A stretch of DNA of 64,000 nucleotides, taken from positions 1,240,001 to 1,304,000 of the forward strand of contig JBMNMU010000001.1 of the NCBI GenBank assembly GCA_050953505.1. Direction: 5' to 3'. Positions within the stretch are counted from its first letter, which is position 1. Each line of letters starts with the position of its first letter. This stretch comes from JBMNMU01 sp050953505 (GTDB lineage Bacteria > Bacillota > Clostridia > Peptostreptococcales > Anaerovoracaceae). The notes below the pieces were generated by a model. It did no database searches and was not told the origin of the DNA. It saw only the letters and a list, made by a program, of their open reading frames with translations. The translations under genes and the position numbers were made by a program. This document shows positions 51,595 to 60,131 of this stretch, piece by piece.

Positions 51595-52335
51595 CTATTG
51601 CTTGTGATTAATTATTTGGGATTTTAGATATATAAATTCTTCCTCAGTTAATATACCATTTTCTTTTAATTTAGCTATCTTATCAATTTTATCTGCGATA
51701 TTAAAATTTTCATTTTCGTTAATACCTTTTATTCCCAAAGTTTTTTCTGTTTGGTCTTTTTTTAGTTTTACTGCCGTTCCTACTCCAGATATCATAAACA
51801 TTTGGAAACCTTTTCCGCTTATTTCATCCAAGTCTATGCTGAGACCTACAATTGCATCTGCATCTAATTCATTTGCCTTTTTTTTAAGAGAATTCATCAT
51901 TTGGGTGTTTAACTCTGTCATTCTTGACTCAAACTTTGCAGACCTTCCACCAAAGACATCGGTAAAACTGGCAAACACCTCTGAAAACAACCCCGCTCCA
52001 ACAACTAATCTATCAGAAATTATATCAAGATATTCTTCTATTTCCTTACCATTAATTGAATTTGTAGTTGTTATTAGGATCTTATTTTTCATAATATCTT
52101 TTGTATTATTATTTTCATTGTATATTTCAGAAGGTTCTACTTTATGTAACTTAATATTCTGTAGCACGCCAGGGTTACTGCGTTCTATGTTTTCAATCTG
52201 AGCTTTTGAATACCCTGCTTCCTTTGAATCTGTATGCGTTTCAATAATATCTTTATATAAAATGAAAGCTGTTTCTATTTCTCCTTCATTGTAATGTTTT
52301 TTATATGCAATTTGATATTTCTGTTTACTATCCAT
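51595..52335 (-). CDS. YbjQ-like heavy-metal-binding domain protein with C-terminal SHOCT domain
   Basis: A 246-residue cytoplasmic protein. A helical N-terminus (1-75) precedes a YbjQ/DUF74-type domain (about 84-190): ILITTTNSINGKEIEEYLDIISDRLVVGAG followed by LKKKANELDADAIVGLSIDLDE. The last ~35 residues, KIAKLKENGILTEEEFIYLKSQII, form a SHOCT motif, often an oligomerisation or adaptor tag. AAGGAGAAAAC gives the start. The role is unknown. It is the last gene of the uncharacterised cargo set in the island. Confidence 0.75.
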   Translation of the reverse strand: MDSKQKYQIAYKKHYNEGEIETAFILYKDIIETHTDSKEAGYSKAQIENIERSNPGVLQNIKLHKVEPSEIYNENNNTKDIMKNKILITTTNSINGKEIEEYLDIISDRLVVGAGLFSEVFASFTDVFGGRSAKFESRMTELNTQMMNSLKKKANELDADAIVGLSIDLDEISGKGFQMFMISGVGTAVKLKKDQTEKTLGIKGINENENFNIADKIDKIAKLKENGILTEEEFIYLKSQIINHKQ

Positions 52336-52553
52336 GTTTTCTCCTTAACTCTTATTGAGTCTAGAAATATAACTCTCTCTTTTCCAAATTCTCGTGCTCA
52401 ATAGTAATACCAACCCAGCATTATTATGGAAAATGCAGGTTGCAATACTATGGATTTTTCACTCGCAACTTTCTACATTTTCATTCTCCAATAAACACGA
52501 GTGGCTATATTAAGTATCATCAATAGTCGTATGGTACAAAAAAAGATATATTA

Positions 52554-53240
52554 TTATTTCTTAATAAGTTCTGGTTTATTAAAGTTTTCAAGGTTAAGCA
52601 TGCAACCTTTATAACCTTTACTTTTTGATAAACTCAATATTACTTCTTGACGGTATGCATTTCCAATTAAATCTTTATAATTAATCCACAAGGAAATAGC
52701 TTTACGATAAAATAAATTTTCATAAACTATCTGGGGCTCATTGTATAAGCAATCGTATTCAACCTCACAATAATACTCTTTTTTCTCGTTTGTTTTTATA
52801 AAGTATTTATTTATTTCAAAGTTTTCAACCTTATCAATTTTTTCAATATATACATCAATAGCATTTCCAGTACCAAGATTTTCAAGTTCAATTAAAAATT
52901 TTGCTACATTGTCTACGAAATAATTGTTACAGAAGATTTTATTATCATTGATTGTGTGAGTATGATCAAATAACTGTGTTATAGATGGCTTTAAATATGG
53001 TATAAGTGCTAATCTTTTCTCTTCACTTATTTGTTTACGCGTAAAGGATAGAGTTAATAATACTCCACATAAAGTTATAAAGCCCCCGATGACCGCACCC
53101 ATATAACTTCCAAAGAAATTTATCCATGTAAGACTACCAATTTTGTTATAAATCAATATTGGAATTGAAATAATCATTGCTAATGCAACTACAATAGCAA
53201 TAATACATTTTAAAGCTCTATAAAATTTATTACGCTCCAA
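52554..53240 (-). CDS. Two-helix membrane protein of unknown function
   Basis: A 228-residue protein with a TTG start behind AAAAGGGG. Two membrane segments lie at about 10-30 (CIIAIVVALAMIISIPILIY) and 38-66 (FFGSYMGAVIGGFITLCGVLLTLSFT). The 'GSYxGxxIGGxITLxGVLLT' hairpin is common in small proteins of mobile and defence islands. The C-terminal ~160 residues are cytoplasmic and aromatic-rich. I do not recognise a catalytic motif. It lies 13 nt from the gene upstream. Confidence 0.65.
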   Translation of the reverse strand: MERNKFYRALKCIIAIVVALAMIISIPILIYNKIGSLTWINFFGSYMGAVIGGFITLCGVLLTLSFTRKQISEEKRLALIPYLKPSITQLFDHTHTINDNKIFCNNYFVDNVAKFLIELENLGTGNAIDVYIEKIDKVENFEINKYFIKTNEKKEYYCEVEYDCLYNEPQIVYENLFYRKAISLWINYKDLIGNAYRQEVILSLSKSKGYKGCMLNLENFNKPELIKK

Positions 53241-53253
53241 TTGATAACCCCTT

Positions 53254-53853
53254 TTATTGATTGTTTAATATATAATCACAGTACATTTTAAAATGACTCT
53301 TGTACTTTTCATTATCAATCATTTTACGCAATACATCAAAAGACATAAAATAATATTCATACCCGTCATTCCAATCAATATTTGCAAATTTGTAAGCATC
53401 CAAGCAATAATTATAAACAAGGTTCTGAGATGTAACATCTCCGTCTTTATAATATTGAAGTAGTTCTTCTCTATCATCAATCATTTTATCAAAGTAATCT
53501 TCGACTTCTTCAAGTCTATAAGATGGCTCTTCCATAATATCAGAGAAATATTCCATTGCTTCTGTTAATTGATCCCCTCCGTTCGAAACAAATTCAATAA
53601 CGGTTTCATAATATTCATCTTTTACGAACCATTTAAGAATTGATAAACAAGTATAATACTGCTCATATTGTTCTTGTGTCCGTGTGTTAAATAAAATCAT
53701 ATGAGCAAAAAATATCTTGAAGGCATCAATTATTTTATCTTTGTCAGTCGGAAGGTATGAAATCGGTCTAAACATCAAGGCATCTTTATCAGCACCTCTA
53801 CCGACTGCACCAGAATAATCATGCACTATTTTATGAGCATCTAAAAAATTCAT
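53254..53853 (-). CDS. Hypothetical acidic protein of the island
   Basis: A 199-residue, strongly acidic, aromatic-rich, mostly helical protein starting MNFLDAHKIVHDYSGAVGRG. No transmembrane segment or known domain is seen. TAGGAGGCTAAT is a strong ribosome site. It forms a pair with the membrane protein 13 nt downstream, and a HIRAN-like remnant precedes it on the same strand. Confidence 0.65.
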   Translation of the reverse strand: MNFLDAHKIVHDYSGAVGRGADKDALMFRPISYLPTDKDKIIDAFKIFFAHMILFNTRTQEQYEQYYTCLSILKWFVKDEYYETVIEFVSNGGDQLTEAMEYFSDIMEEPSYRLEEVEDYFDKMIDDREELLQYYKDGDVTSQNLVYNYCLDAYKFANIDWNDGYEYYFMSFDVLRKMIDNEKYKSHFKMYCDYILNNQ

Positions 53854-53866
53854 ATTAGCCTCCTAT

Positions 53867-54193
53867 CTAATTACTATATGTTATTGTGATTATCAAATTT
53901 TCTTTGTCAGTTAGTTCCATATCAATATTATAATCTTTTTTCAGATACCTTAATATCCTACCAGAAGCCCCTTTAGGAAGGTATCCTAATTTAACTCCAT
54001 TGGAGTCATTAATATATTAACTCATCTTCGATAACATAATCAATAGTATCAAACTCTTCTAAGTCCTCTGGTAGTGGTTTAACTACTTATGTAAGTTTCA
54101 CATGAAATCTTCATTAACTTTGGTAGAAGGGTTAGTACCAAACATTTTATCAGCTTTTTTTAATTTTTTGCCTGTATTAATTGCCTTTTTCAT
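53867..54193 (-). pseudogene. Degraded gene with HIRAN-like end
   Basis: Three frame pieces on the minus strand: MKKAINTGKKLKKADKMFG..., a segment reading VVKPLPEDLEEFDTIDYVIE, and SNGVKLGYLPKGASGRILRYLKKDY ending in a stop 14 bp before the next gene. The last piece resembles the HIRAN pattern G-x-K-[IL]-G-Y-[LV]-P. Stops and frame breaks separate the parts, so the gene is broken. HIRAN domains occur in DNA-repair and defence proteins. Confidence 0.45.
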
Positions 54194-54411
54194 ATTTTAA
54201 AACTACCCATAATATGCCTACCAAATAAAAATAGTTAAATCCCTTAATTGAGAATATTTACCATCATTGTACCACCATTTCTACTCACATGGCTAAATTA
54301 TTAGGTAAAAAACAAATTTATCCTGAATCTAAACATAATCCAGTATATTCGGAGATTTATGTGAAGTAATTGGAGGTACCCCTTTAATATTTATTTCTAG
54401 AGTGTCAAGAT

Positions 54412-54449
54412 AAAAAACAGCCTTCTCGATGATTAAGAAGACTGTTTTT
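54412..54449 (-). terminator. Terminator of the island hslU
   Basis: AAAAACAGTCTTC/GAAGGCTGTTTTT stem (one G-U type mismatch) with T-rich flanks on both strands, about 60 bp after the island hslU stop. Confidence 0.8.
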
Positions 54450-54508
54450 CTTATGATATAGTATATTATTTTACTATATATAGCTTTCATTGCTTTTTTA
54501 AATATTAA

Positions 54509-55936
54509 TTATAATATAAACTTTTGGATATCATCTTGTTGAATTTTATCAGCAAATTTTTCTTTAACATATTCAGAATCAATAACAATCTCACTCTTAG
54601 TATCATCTGGAAGATTAAATGATATTTCCTCAACCAATTTTTCCATAACAGTATGAAGTCTTCTTGCGCCTATATTTTCTGATTGCTCATTCATTAGATG
54701 TGCCAGAGTAGCAATCTCCTCAACAGCATCATCTGCGATTGTTACTTTGACGCCTTCTGTTTCAAGCAACATTTTATGCTGTTTCAGTAGAGCATTCTCA
54801 GGTACTGTCAATATCTTTATAAAATCTTCCTTTGTCAGATTCTCAAGTTCTACCCTTACTGGAAATCGGCCTTGCAATTCAGGAATCAGGTCGGTCGGCT
54901 TTGAAATATGGAATGCACCAGCACCAATAAACAACATATGATCGGTCTTTACGGGGCCGTACTTCGTGTTTACAACACTTCCTTCTACTATTGGTAAGAT
55001 ATCTCTTTGAACTCCTTCTTTAGAAACATCTCCGCCTATACGATAATTCTCACTGGACGCAATTTTATCTATCTCGTCAATAAATATAATCCCGTTCTGT
55101 TCTGCGTTTTCCAATGCTTCAGATGTAACTTGTTCCATGTCAATAAGGTTCTGCGCCTCTTGTTCTCTTAGAATCTTTTTTGCATCTTTGACTTTCATCT
55201 TTTTCTTTTTCTTCTTAGGGGGCATCATATCACCAAAGATACTACCCAAGCTGATATTCATTCCTTCTTGTAGATCAAGATTGTTTATCGGCGGATTGTC
55301 ATTAACTTCAATCTCTATATATTGATCTTCAAGCAGGCCTTCAGATAATTGTTGTCTTACTTGTTCTCTAGCAAGTTCAATATCTGATTGTCCTGTTTTG
55401 CTTTCATCTTTTTGTTCAGGCGTCTGCAGATTCTGATTTGCTTGGAATCCTCCGCCTAGTATAAAATCAAACGGGCCTCTTACACCTCCAGAATTTTGAT
55501 CCGGTTTCTTTTTACCTGGAATTATCGCTTCAATAATTTTTTCTTCTACGATGATATCCGCCACAGAATACTTCTCTTGAAGCCTTTTTTGTTTAGTGAT
55601 TCTGATTGATGCTTCCACTAGATCACGAACCATAGATTCTACATCTTTTCCAACATATCCTACTTGACTGTATTTTGATGCTTCCACTTTAACAAACGGA
55701 GCATCTGCTAGCTTAGCAAGACGTCGTGCAATTTCAGTTTTTCCTACCCCCGTAGAACCAATCATCAAAATATTTTTAGGTGTGATTTCCTCTCGCATTT
55801 CTTCAGGAAGAAGGTTTCGGCGATATCTGTTTCTTAAAGCAACAGCCACTGATTTCTTTGCACTATTCTGCCCTATTATATATTTATCTAGTTCCTCAAC
55901 TATCTCCTTCGGAGTCATCATATACAGTGTCTTCAT
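54509..55936 (-). CDS. hslU: Island-borne HslU, complete
   Basis: Unfoldase ATPase of the HslVU protease, 475 residues, full length. Walker A is GSTGVGKTE (about 56-64; the native copy has GPTGVGKTE), pore motif GYVGKD (native GYVGRD), I domain about 110-250, Walker B IIFIDEID and a C-terminal tail ending QKFIL. By eye it is roughly 80-85% identical to the native N-terminus. AAGGAGGACATAAAG gives a strong start. It lies in the hslV orientation and could replace the split native gene. Codons at the insertion point (SKYSQVGYVG) differ from the native TKFTEVGYVG. Confidence 0.92.
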   Translation of the reverse strand: MKTLYMMTPKEIVEELDKYIIGQNSAKKSVAVALRNRYRRNLLPEEMREEITPKNILMIGSTGVGKTEIARRLAKLADAPFVKVEASKYSQVGYVGKDVESMVRDLVEASIRITKQKRLQEKYSVADIIVEEKIIEAIIPGKKKPDQNSGGVRGPFDFILGGGFQANQNLQTPEQKDESKTGQSDIELAREQVRQQLSEGLLEDQYIEIEVNDNPPINNLDLQEGMNISLGSIFGDMMPPKKKKKKMKVKDAKKILREQEAQNLIDMEQVTSEALENAEQNGIIFIDEIDKIASSENYRIGGDVSKEGVQRDILPIVEGSVVNTKYGPVKTDHMLFIGAGAFHISKPTDLIPELQGRFPVRVELENLTKEDFIKILTVPENALLKQHKMLLETEGVKVTIADDAVEEIATLAHLMNEQSENIGARRLHTVMEKLVEEISFNLPDDTKSEIVIDSEYVKEKFADKIQQDDIQKFIL

Positions 55937-56075
55937 TCTTTATGTCCTCCTTAAACTTTTCTCTATTTTTTCTAGCAACTTTAATTTCATCCCATTTTAG
56001 ATAAACGTTTACAGCAATACCCTGTATTTCCACTTCTAAAATTTTAAGCTCATCATCGTGATACTCTCTTGGCAT
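55896..56075 (-). CDS. 59-aa ORF at the island's 5' junction
   Basis: Encodes MPREYHDDELKILEVEIQGI... with an acidic Asp/Glu-rich C-terminus. AGGTGGAGAC precedes the ATG. It overlaps the start of the island hslU by 41 nt, so its translation would pass over that start. No known family is recognised. It could regulate hslU translation or be involved in element maintenance; both are guesses. Confidence 0.5.
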   Translation of the reverse strand: MPREYHDDELKILEVEIQGIAVNVYLKWDEIKVARKNREKFKEDIKNEDTVYDDSEGDS

Positions 56076-56150
56076 GTCTCCACCTCTATAATGTAAATTA
56101 GAAATAACAAAATCATTAAATCTCAACATTATGGAGGTAGATAGTCCCCA

Positions 56151-56438
56151 TTAGTGATATACCACTTCTGTAAACTTTGTTGCCTCAACCTTTACAAAGG
56201 GAGCGTCCATAAGTTTTGCAAGCCTTCTTGCTATTTCAGTCTTTCCTACACCTGTTGGACCCATCATTAATATATTTTTAGGGGTTATTTCTTCCTTCAT
56301 CTCATCTGGAAGCAAGCTCCTTCGATATCTGTTTCGCAGGGCAACCGCTACTGACTTTTTAGCACTATCTTGCCCGATGATATATTTATCCAGTTCACTT
56401 ACTATTTCTTTAGGAGTCATATTATATAATGTATTCAC
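56151..56438 (-). pseudogene. hslU: Native hslU, 5' part
   Basis: The first ~92 codons of native HslU, in frame from MNTLYNMTPKEIV through Walker A GPTGVGKTE to KFTEV, then three foreign codons and a stop. It starts 14 nt after hslV, the normal hslVU spacing. The rest of the gene is at 42661-43830. A truncated ~95-residue peptide may still be made. Confidence 0.92.
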
Positions 56439-56452
56439 TGATTTTCCCTCCT

Positions 56453-56992
56453 TTATAGCTTTTCTACAGAAATATTATCGTTTGTATATACACAAATTGA
56501 AGCAGCAATTTTTAAGGACTCTCTGACAATTTCTTCTGCAGTCATGTCTGTATGCTTGTAAAGGGCATGTGCCGCTGCATATGCATAGTTGCCTCCAGAG
56601 CCAATGGCCACAAAATTTTCGTCGGGCTCAATAACCTCGCCGCTTCCTGAAATCAACAAAATACTTTCTTTGTCCACAGCCAGCATTAATGCTTCTAAAT
56701 TTCGCATTGCTCTGTCAGATCTCCAGGTTTGAGCTAATGCCACTGCCGCTCTCTTTAGATTTCCGCCGTGCTCTTCTAGCTTCTTTTCAAACTTCTCTGT
56801 TAATGTAAACGCATCTGACACAGATCCTGCAAAACCTGTGACAACTGAATTCTTATATATTTTTCTAACTTTTTTAGCTGTTTGCTTCATAATAGCGGCT
56901 TCGCCCATTGTTACCTGACCATCGCCGCCGATACATATATCGTTTTCATTTCTTCTTACAGCCACTATAGTAGTCGCATGAAATTGTCCCAT
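56453..56992 (-). CDS. hslV: HslV peptidase subunit
   Basis: Proteasome-like threonine protease, 179 residues. The mature N-terminal Thr is in HATTIVAVRR, followed by GDGQVTMG and the VVTGFAGSVSDAFTL region. AGGAGGTAAAATAT gives the start. It normally works with HslU encoded directly downstream. Here the downstream native hslU is broken and the next complete hslU is 0.5 kb away, inside the island. Confidence 0.95.
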   Translation of the reverse strand: MGQFHATTIVAVRRNENDICIGGDGQVTMGEAAIMKQTAKKVRKIYKNSVVTGFAGSVSDAFTLTEKFEKKLEEHGGNLKRAAVALAQTWRSDRAMRNLEALMLAVDKESILLISGSGEVIEPDENFVAIGSGGNYAYAAAHALYKHTDMTAEEIVRESLKIAASICVYTNDNISVEKL

Positions 56993-57020
56993 ATATTTTA
57001 CCTCCTAATATTTTACATAC

Positions 57021-59093
57021 CTATTCTTTATACCCACATTCTTGGTTCGAACACACCAAGCTTGTGGTTTTTGTCTTTTTTTCCATTAAAAGAGAGCCAC
57101 ATTCCGGACATGCTTTTTCAGTTGGCTTATTCCAAAACACTTGATTACAATCCGGGTATCCGCTACAGCCATAAAATATCCTACCTTTTCTGCTCTTTCT
57201 TTCAATAATGTCCTTGCCACATTTCGGGCATTTTACATTTATTTTGTTAACAATAGCCTTTGTGTTTTTACATTCGGGGTAACCGGAGCAAGCAATAAAC
57301 TCTCCAAATCTTCCATGCTTGATGACCATATCCTTTCCACAAAGCTCACATTTCTCGCCGGTAGGCTGATCCTCTATTACGACCTTTTCAATGGCTTTAT
57401 CAGCAATCTCCAATTCCTTTTCGAAGTTTTTATAGAAATCAACAATAATATCCTTCCAGTTTATATTTTTAACTTCTATTTCGTCTAATTTATCTTCTAA
57501 AGCTGCTGTAAAACCTGCATCTACGATTTCTTTAAAATAAGTTTCCATCACTTCTGTTACAATAAAACCTAGCTCTGTAGGCACTAGCATCTTTTTGTCT
57601 CTTGTAACATACTTTCTTTCAATGATGGTACCGATAATCGGTGCGTAGGTACTAGGTCTTCCGATATTTTTTTCTTCTAAGTCTTTTACAAGACTGGCTT
57701 CGCTAAATCTAGATGGGGGCTGTGTAAACTTTTGTTCACTTAGTAGCTCAATAAGTTGAAGCTTATCCCCCTGCTTCAATGGAGGTAGCATCTTGTCTTC
57801 GTCCTCTTTGCTTGTATTATTATAAACTTTTAAGTATCCATCAAATTTTAGCTTTGAGCCAGTCGCTCTGAAGGTGTAATCACCGTTGGCAATTTCTACG
57901 CTGACGCTATCATAGACAGCAGCACTCATTCTGCTGGCTAGGAATCTGGTCCAAATTAAATTATAAAGGTTATATTGGTCTTTCGTTAAAGAATCTTTGA
58001 TATCGTCAGGGTGTAATGTGATATCACTAGGCCTGATTGCTTCATGAGCATCCTGTGTGTCTTTCTTCTTATTAGTATACACATGATTTCCAAGATAAGT
58101 CTCAGAAAACTGATCAATAATGTATTTCTTAGCAGATTTTTCTGCTTCCTCAGAAACTCTAATGGAGTCAGTTCTAATATAGGTTACAAGGCCCACTGTT
58201 CCATGTCCTTTGATCTCTATCCCTTCATAAAGCTGCTGTGCAATAAACATGGTCTTTTTTGTATAAAACCCCAATTTCGTAGATGCCTCTTGCTGAAGGC
58301 TACTTGTGGTAAATGGGGGGTTGGGTTTTCTTTGTCTTTCTTTTTCATCAAGTTTTTCTATAATGTAATCGTTACCCTCAAGCTGCGAAAGGATATTCTC
58401 TGCATTTTCACCATCGGGAACAGTTATTTTCTTTCCTTTATGTTCGACAAGTTTTGCCGTAAAGGATTTTGCCTTTTGTTTATTATTTTTTTCATCAGCT
58501 AAAACAGCACTAATATTCCAGTACTCTTGAGGAACAAAATCTAATATTTCCTTTTCTCTGTCGCAAAGGATTTTTAATGCCGCTGACTGAACACGACCTG
58601 CACTTAAGCCCCTTCTAATTTTTCTCCAAAGAAGAGGACTTATTTTATATCCTACCAGCCGATCCAATACCCTTCTAGCTTGCTGGGCATCCACTAGCCT
58701 TTTGTCTATAGGTCTTGGTTTTTTAACTGCCTCTTTTATAGCATTTTTAGTGATTTCGTTAAAAGCAATTCTACAAGGTTCATCCTCATCAATACCAAGA
58801 AGGTATGCAATATGCCATGATATAGCCTCCCCTTCTCTATCAGGGTCCGTTGCCAAATATATCTTATCAGCATTCTTAGCTTCCTTTTTTAATGCTTTGA
58901 TGGTTTCACCTTTTCCCCGTATAGATATGTATTGGGGCTCAAAATTGTTTTCAATGTCAATTCCTAATTTACTCTTTGGTAAGTCGCGTACATGTCCAAC
59001 AGATGCAATGACCTTATATTTCTTTCCCAGAAATTTACCGATGGTCTTTGCCTTTGATGGTGACTCTACAATCACCAAATTCTTCTCGGCCAT
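57021..59093 (-). CDS. topA: DNA topoisomerase I
   Basis: Type IA topoisomerase relaxing negative supercoils, 690 residues. The TOPRIM domain is 1-115 (VESPSKAKTIGKFLG; DPDREGEAISWH). Active-site Tyr is in GLVTYIRTDS. Three C-terminal zinc fingers follow the core: CELCGKDMVIK...C-x4-C, CPKCGKDIIER..., CPECGSLLMEK.... Upstream of hslV in the conserved dprA-topA-hslVU-codY order. Confidence 0.96.
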   Translation of the reverse strand: MAEKNLVIVESPSKAKTIGKFLGKKYKVIASVGHVRDLPKSKLGIDIENNFEPQYISIRGKGETIKALKKEAKNADKIYLATDPDREGEAISWHIAYLLGIDEDEPCRIAFNEITKNAIKEAVKKPRPIDKRLVDAQQARRVLDRLVGYKISPLLWRKIRRGLSAGRVQSAALKILCDREKEILDFVPQEYWNISAVLADEKNNKQKAKSFTAKLVEHKGKKITVPDGENAENILSQLEGNDYIIEKLDEKERQRKPNPPFTTSSLQQEASTKLGFYTKKTMFIAQQLYEGIEIKGHGTVGLVTYIRTDSIRVSEEAEKSAKKYIIDQFSETYLGNHVYTNKKKDTQDAHEAIRPSDITLHPDDIKDSLTKDQYNLYNLIWTRFLASRMSAAVYDSVSVEIANGDYTFRATGSKLKFDGYLKVYNNTSKEDEDKMLPPLKQGDKLQLIELLSEQKFTQPPSRFSEASLVKDLEEKNIGRPSTYAPIIGTIIERKYVTRDKKMLVPTELGFIVTEVMETYFKEIVDAGFTAALEDKLDEIEVKNINWKDIIVDFYKNFEKELEIADKAIEKVVIEDQPTGEKCELCGKDMVIKHGRFGEFIACSGYPECKNTKAIVNKINVKCPKCGKDIIERKSRKGRIFYGCSGYPDCNQVFWNKPTEKACPECGSLLMEKKTKTTSLVCSNQECGYKE

Positions 59094-59206
59094 AAAATAG
59101 CCTCCTTTTATTTTTGTTTCAATCTTTATATAACATTCTGCTCTCTTGAGCTTCCTACTATTTTAAGGTCCTATACTATTAAGAGATGATTATATTGCCA
59201 AACTTC

Positions 59207-60085
59207 TTATTTTGCAATATATATTTTTCCAAAATCTGTACGAACTACTCCCTTCATCTCTAAAATTGTAACAAGAGCGTTTATCTCAGAGGAAGGTTTT
59301 CCGGTATAGGCACATAGATAATCGCAGGTTACCTGTCCTCCTTCTCTGATGGCCTCATAAATAGTTCTTTCTAAAGGCCCTAGCTTTTCTTTTTTTGTAT
59401 ATGCTGGCTCTTTTCTCTTTATGCCTAGCTCGTCAATAATATCTTCGAAGGTGACGATTGGAGTCGCCCCGTCTTTTATAAGCTTATTTGCACCGATGCT
59501 ATATATACTGTTTATATTCCCCGGTACAGCGTAAATATTCCTCCCTTGATCTGCTGCGCATTCTGCTGTAATCAAAGAACCACTATTTAGTCCAGCTTCT
59601 ACTATTACCGTACCTAGCGATATACCGCTTATTATACGATTTCTCATAGGAAACCTGTATGGAAGTGGCTGCGTTCCGGGCTCATATTCTGAAAGTATCA
59701 GGCCATCTTTAAGAATCTTACTCATTAAGGTACTATTTGAGCTGGGATAACAGATATCTACGCCACAACCTAAAACAGCAATGGTTTTCCCTTGATTTTC
59801 TATCGCACCCTTGTGAGCATAAGCATCCACACCATAAGCCATTCCGCTTACTACAACGATTTCATATTCAGACAGGACTTTGGACAGCTCATATGCAGCC
59901 CATTTACCGTAAGCTGTAGCTTTTCTGGCCCCTACCACAGCTATAGCCGGTTTACATGCAAGAGAAAGATCTCCTCTGTAATATAATACTTCAGGAGGAT
60001 CACTAATATATCTTAACATTTCGGGATATTCACTCTGATTTATGTTCACTGATTTTATTGAATCACTAGCATCACTGTTTTTCAT
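59207..60085 (-). CDS. dprA: DNA processing protein DprA
   Basis: RecA-loading protein for incoming single-stranded DNA, 292 residues. The Rossmann-like DprA core has VVGARKATAYG, GMAYGVDAYAHKGA, TIAVLGCGVDICYPSSN and ISEYEPG-like LSEYEPGTQPLPYRFP. A winged-helix C-terminal part begins near 230 (GPLERTIYEAIREGGQV). It lacks the N-terminal SAM domain of longer versions. GGGAGGTTG before the ATG. Confidence 0.93.
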   Translation of the reverse strand: MKNSDASDSIKSVNINQSEYPEMLRYISDPPEVLYYRGDLSLACKPAIAVVGARKATAYGKWAAYELSKVLSEYEIVVVSGMAYGVDAYAHKGAIENQGKTIAVLGCGVDICYPSSNSTLMSKILKDGLILSEYEPGTQPLPYRFPMRNRIISGISLGTVIVEAGLNSGSLITAECAADQGRNIYAVPGNINSIYSIGANKLIKDGATPIVTFEDIIDELGIKRKEPAYTKKEKLGPLERTIYEAIREGGQVTCDYLCAYTGKPSSEINALVTILEMKGVVRTDFGKIYIAK

Positions 60086-60131
60086 AATAACACAACCTCC
60101 CGAGATTTTACAACTCTAAAACCTAATAGTA

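Larger units (their letters stand above)
43831..56163. mobile_element. 12.3-kb island inserted in hslU, carrying a replacement hslU
   Basis: Defined by the two halves of native hslU. ACAGAAGT stands at both junctions (43823-43830 and 56164-56171 on the minus strand). From the 5' junction it carries a 59-codon ORF, a full-length divergent hslU, a HIRAN-like pseudogene, three uncharacterised genes, a decayed hslU tail interrupted by IS66, an IS21 element, and a restriction-modification pair. No integrase or resolvase was seen apart from the IS transposases. The mechanism of entry is unknown. Intact frames in both hslU halves suggest a recent or reversible event. Confidence 0.85.

Noticed and set aside
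54281..54370. Short + strand ORF (MAKLLGKKQIYPESKHN...)
   Set aside because: About 27 codons, no ribosome site, between a pseudogene and a terminator in island debris. Probably a remnant or chance frame.
43831..56163. Shared terminal motif (GGGG...CTATCTA) at 43831, 51580 and 56150 as element ends
   Set aside because: Partial similarity is visible by eye, but the three sequences align poorly, one overlaps the end of a coding gene, and orientation is inconsistent. Not enough to define element ends.
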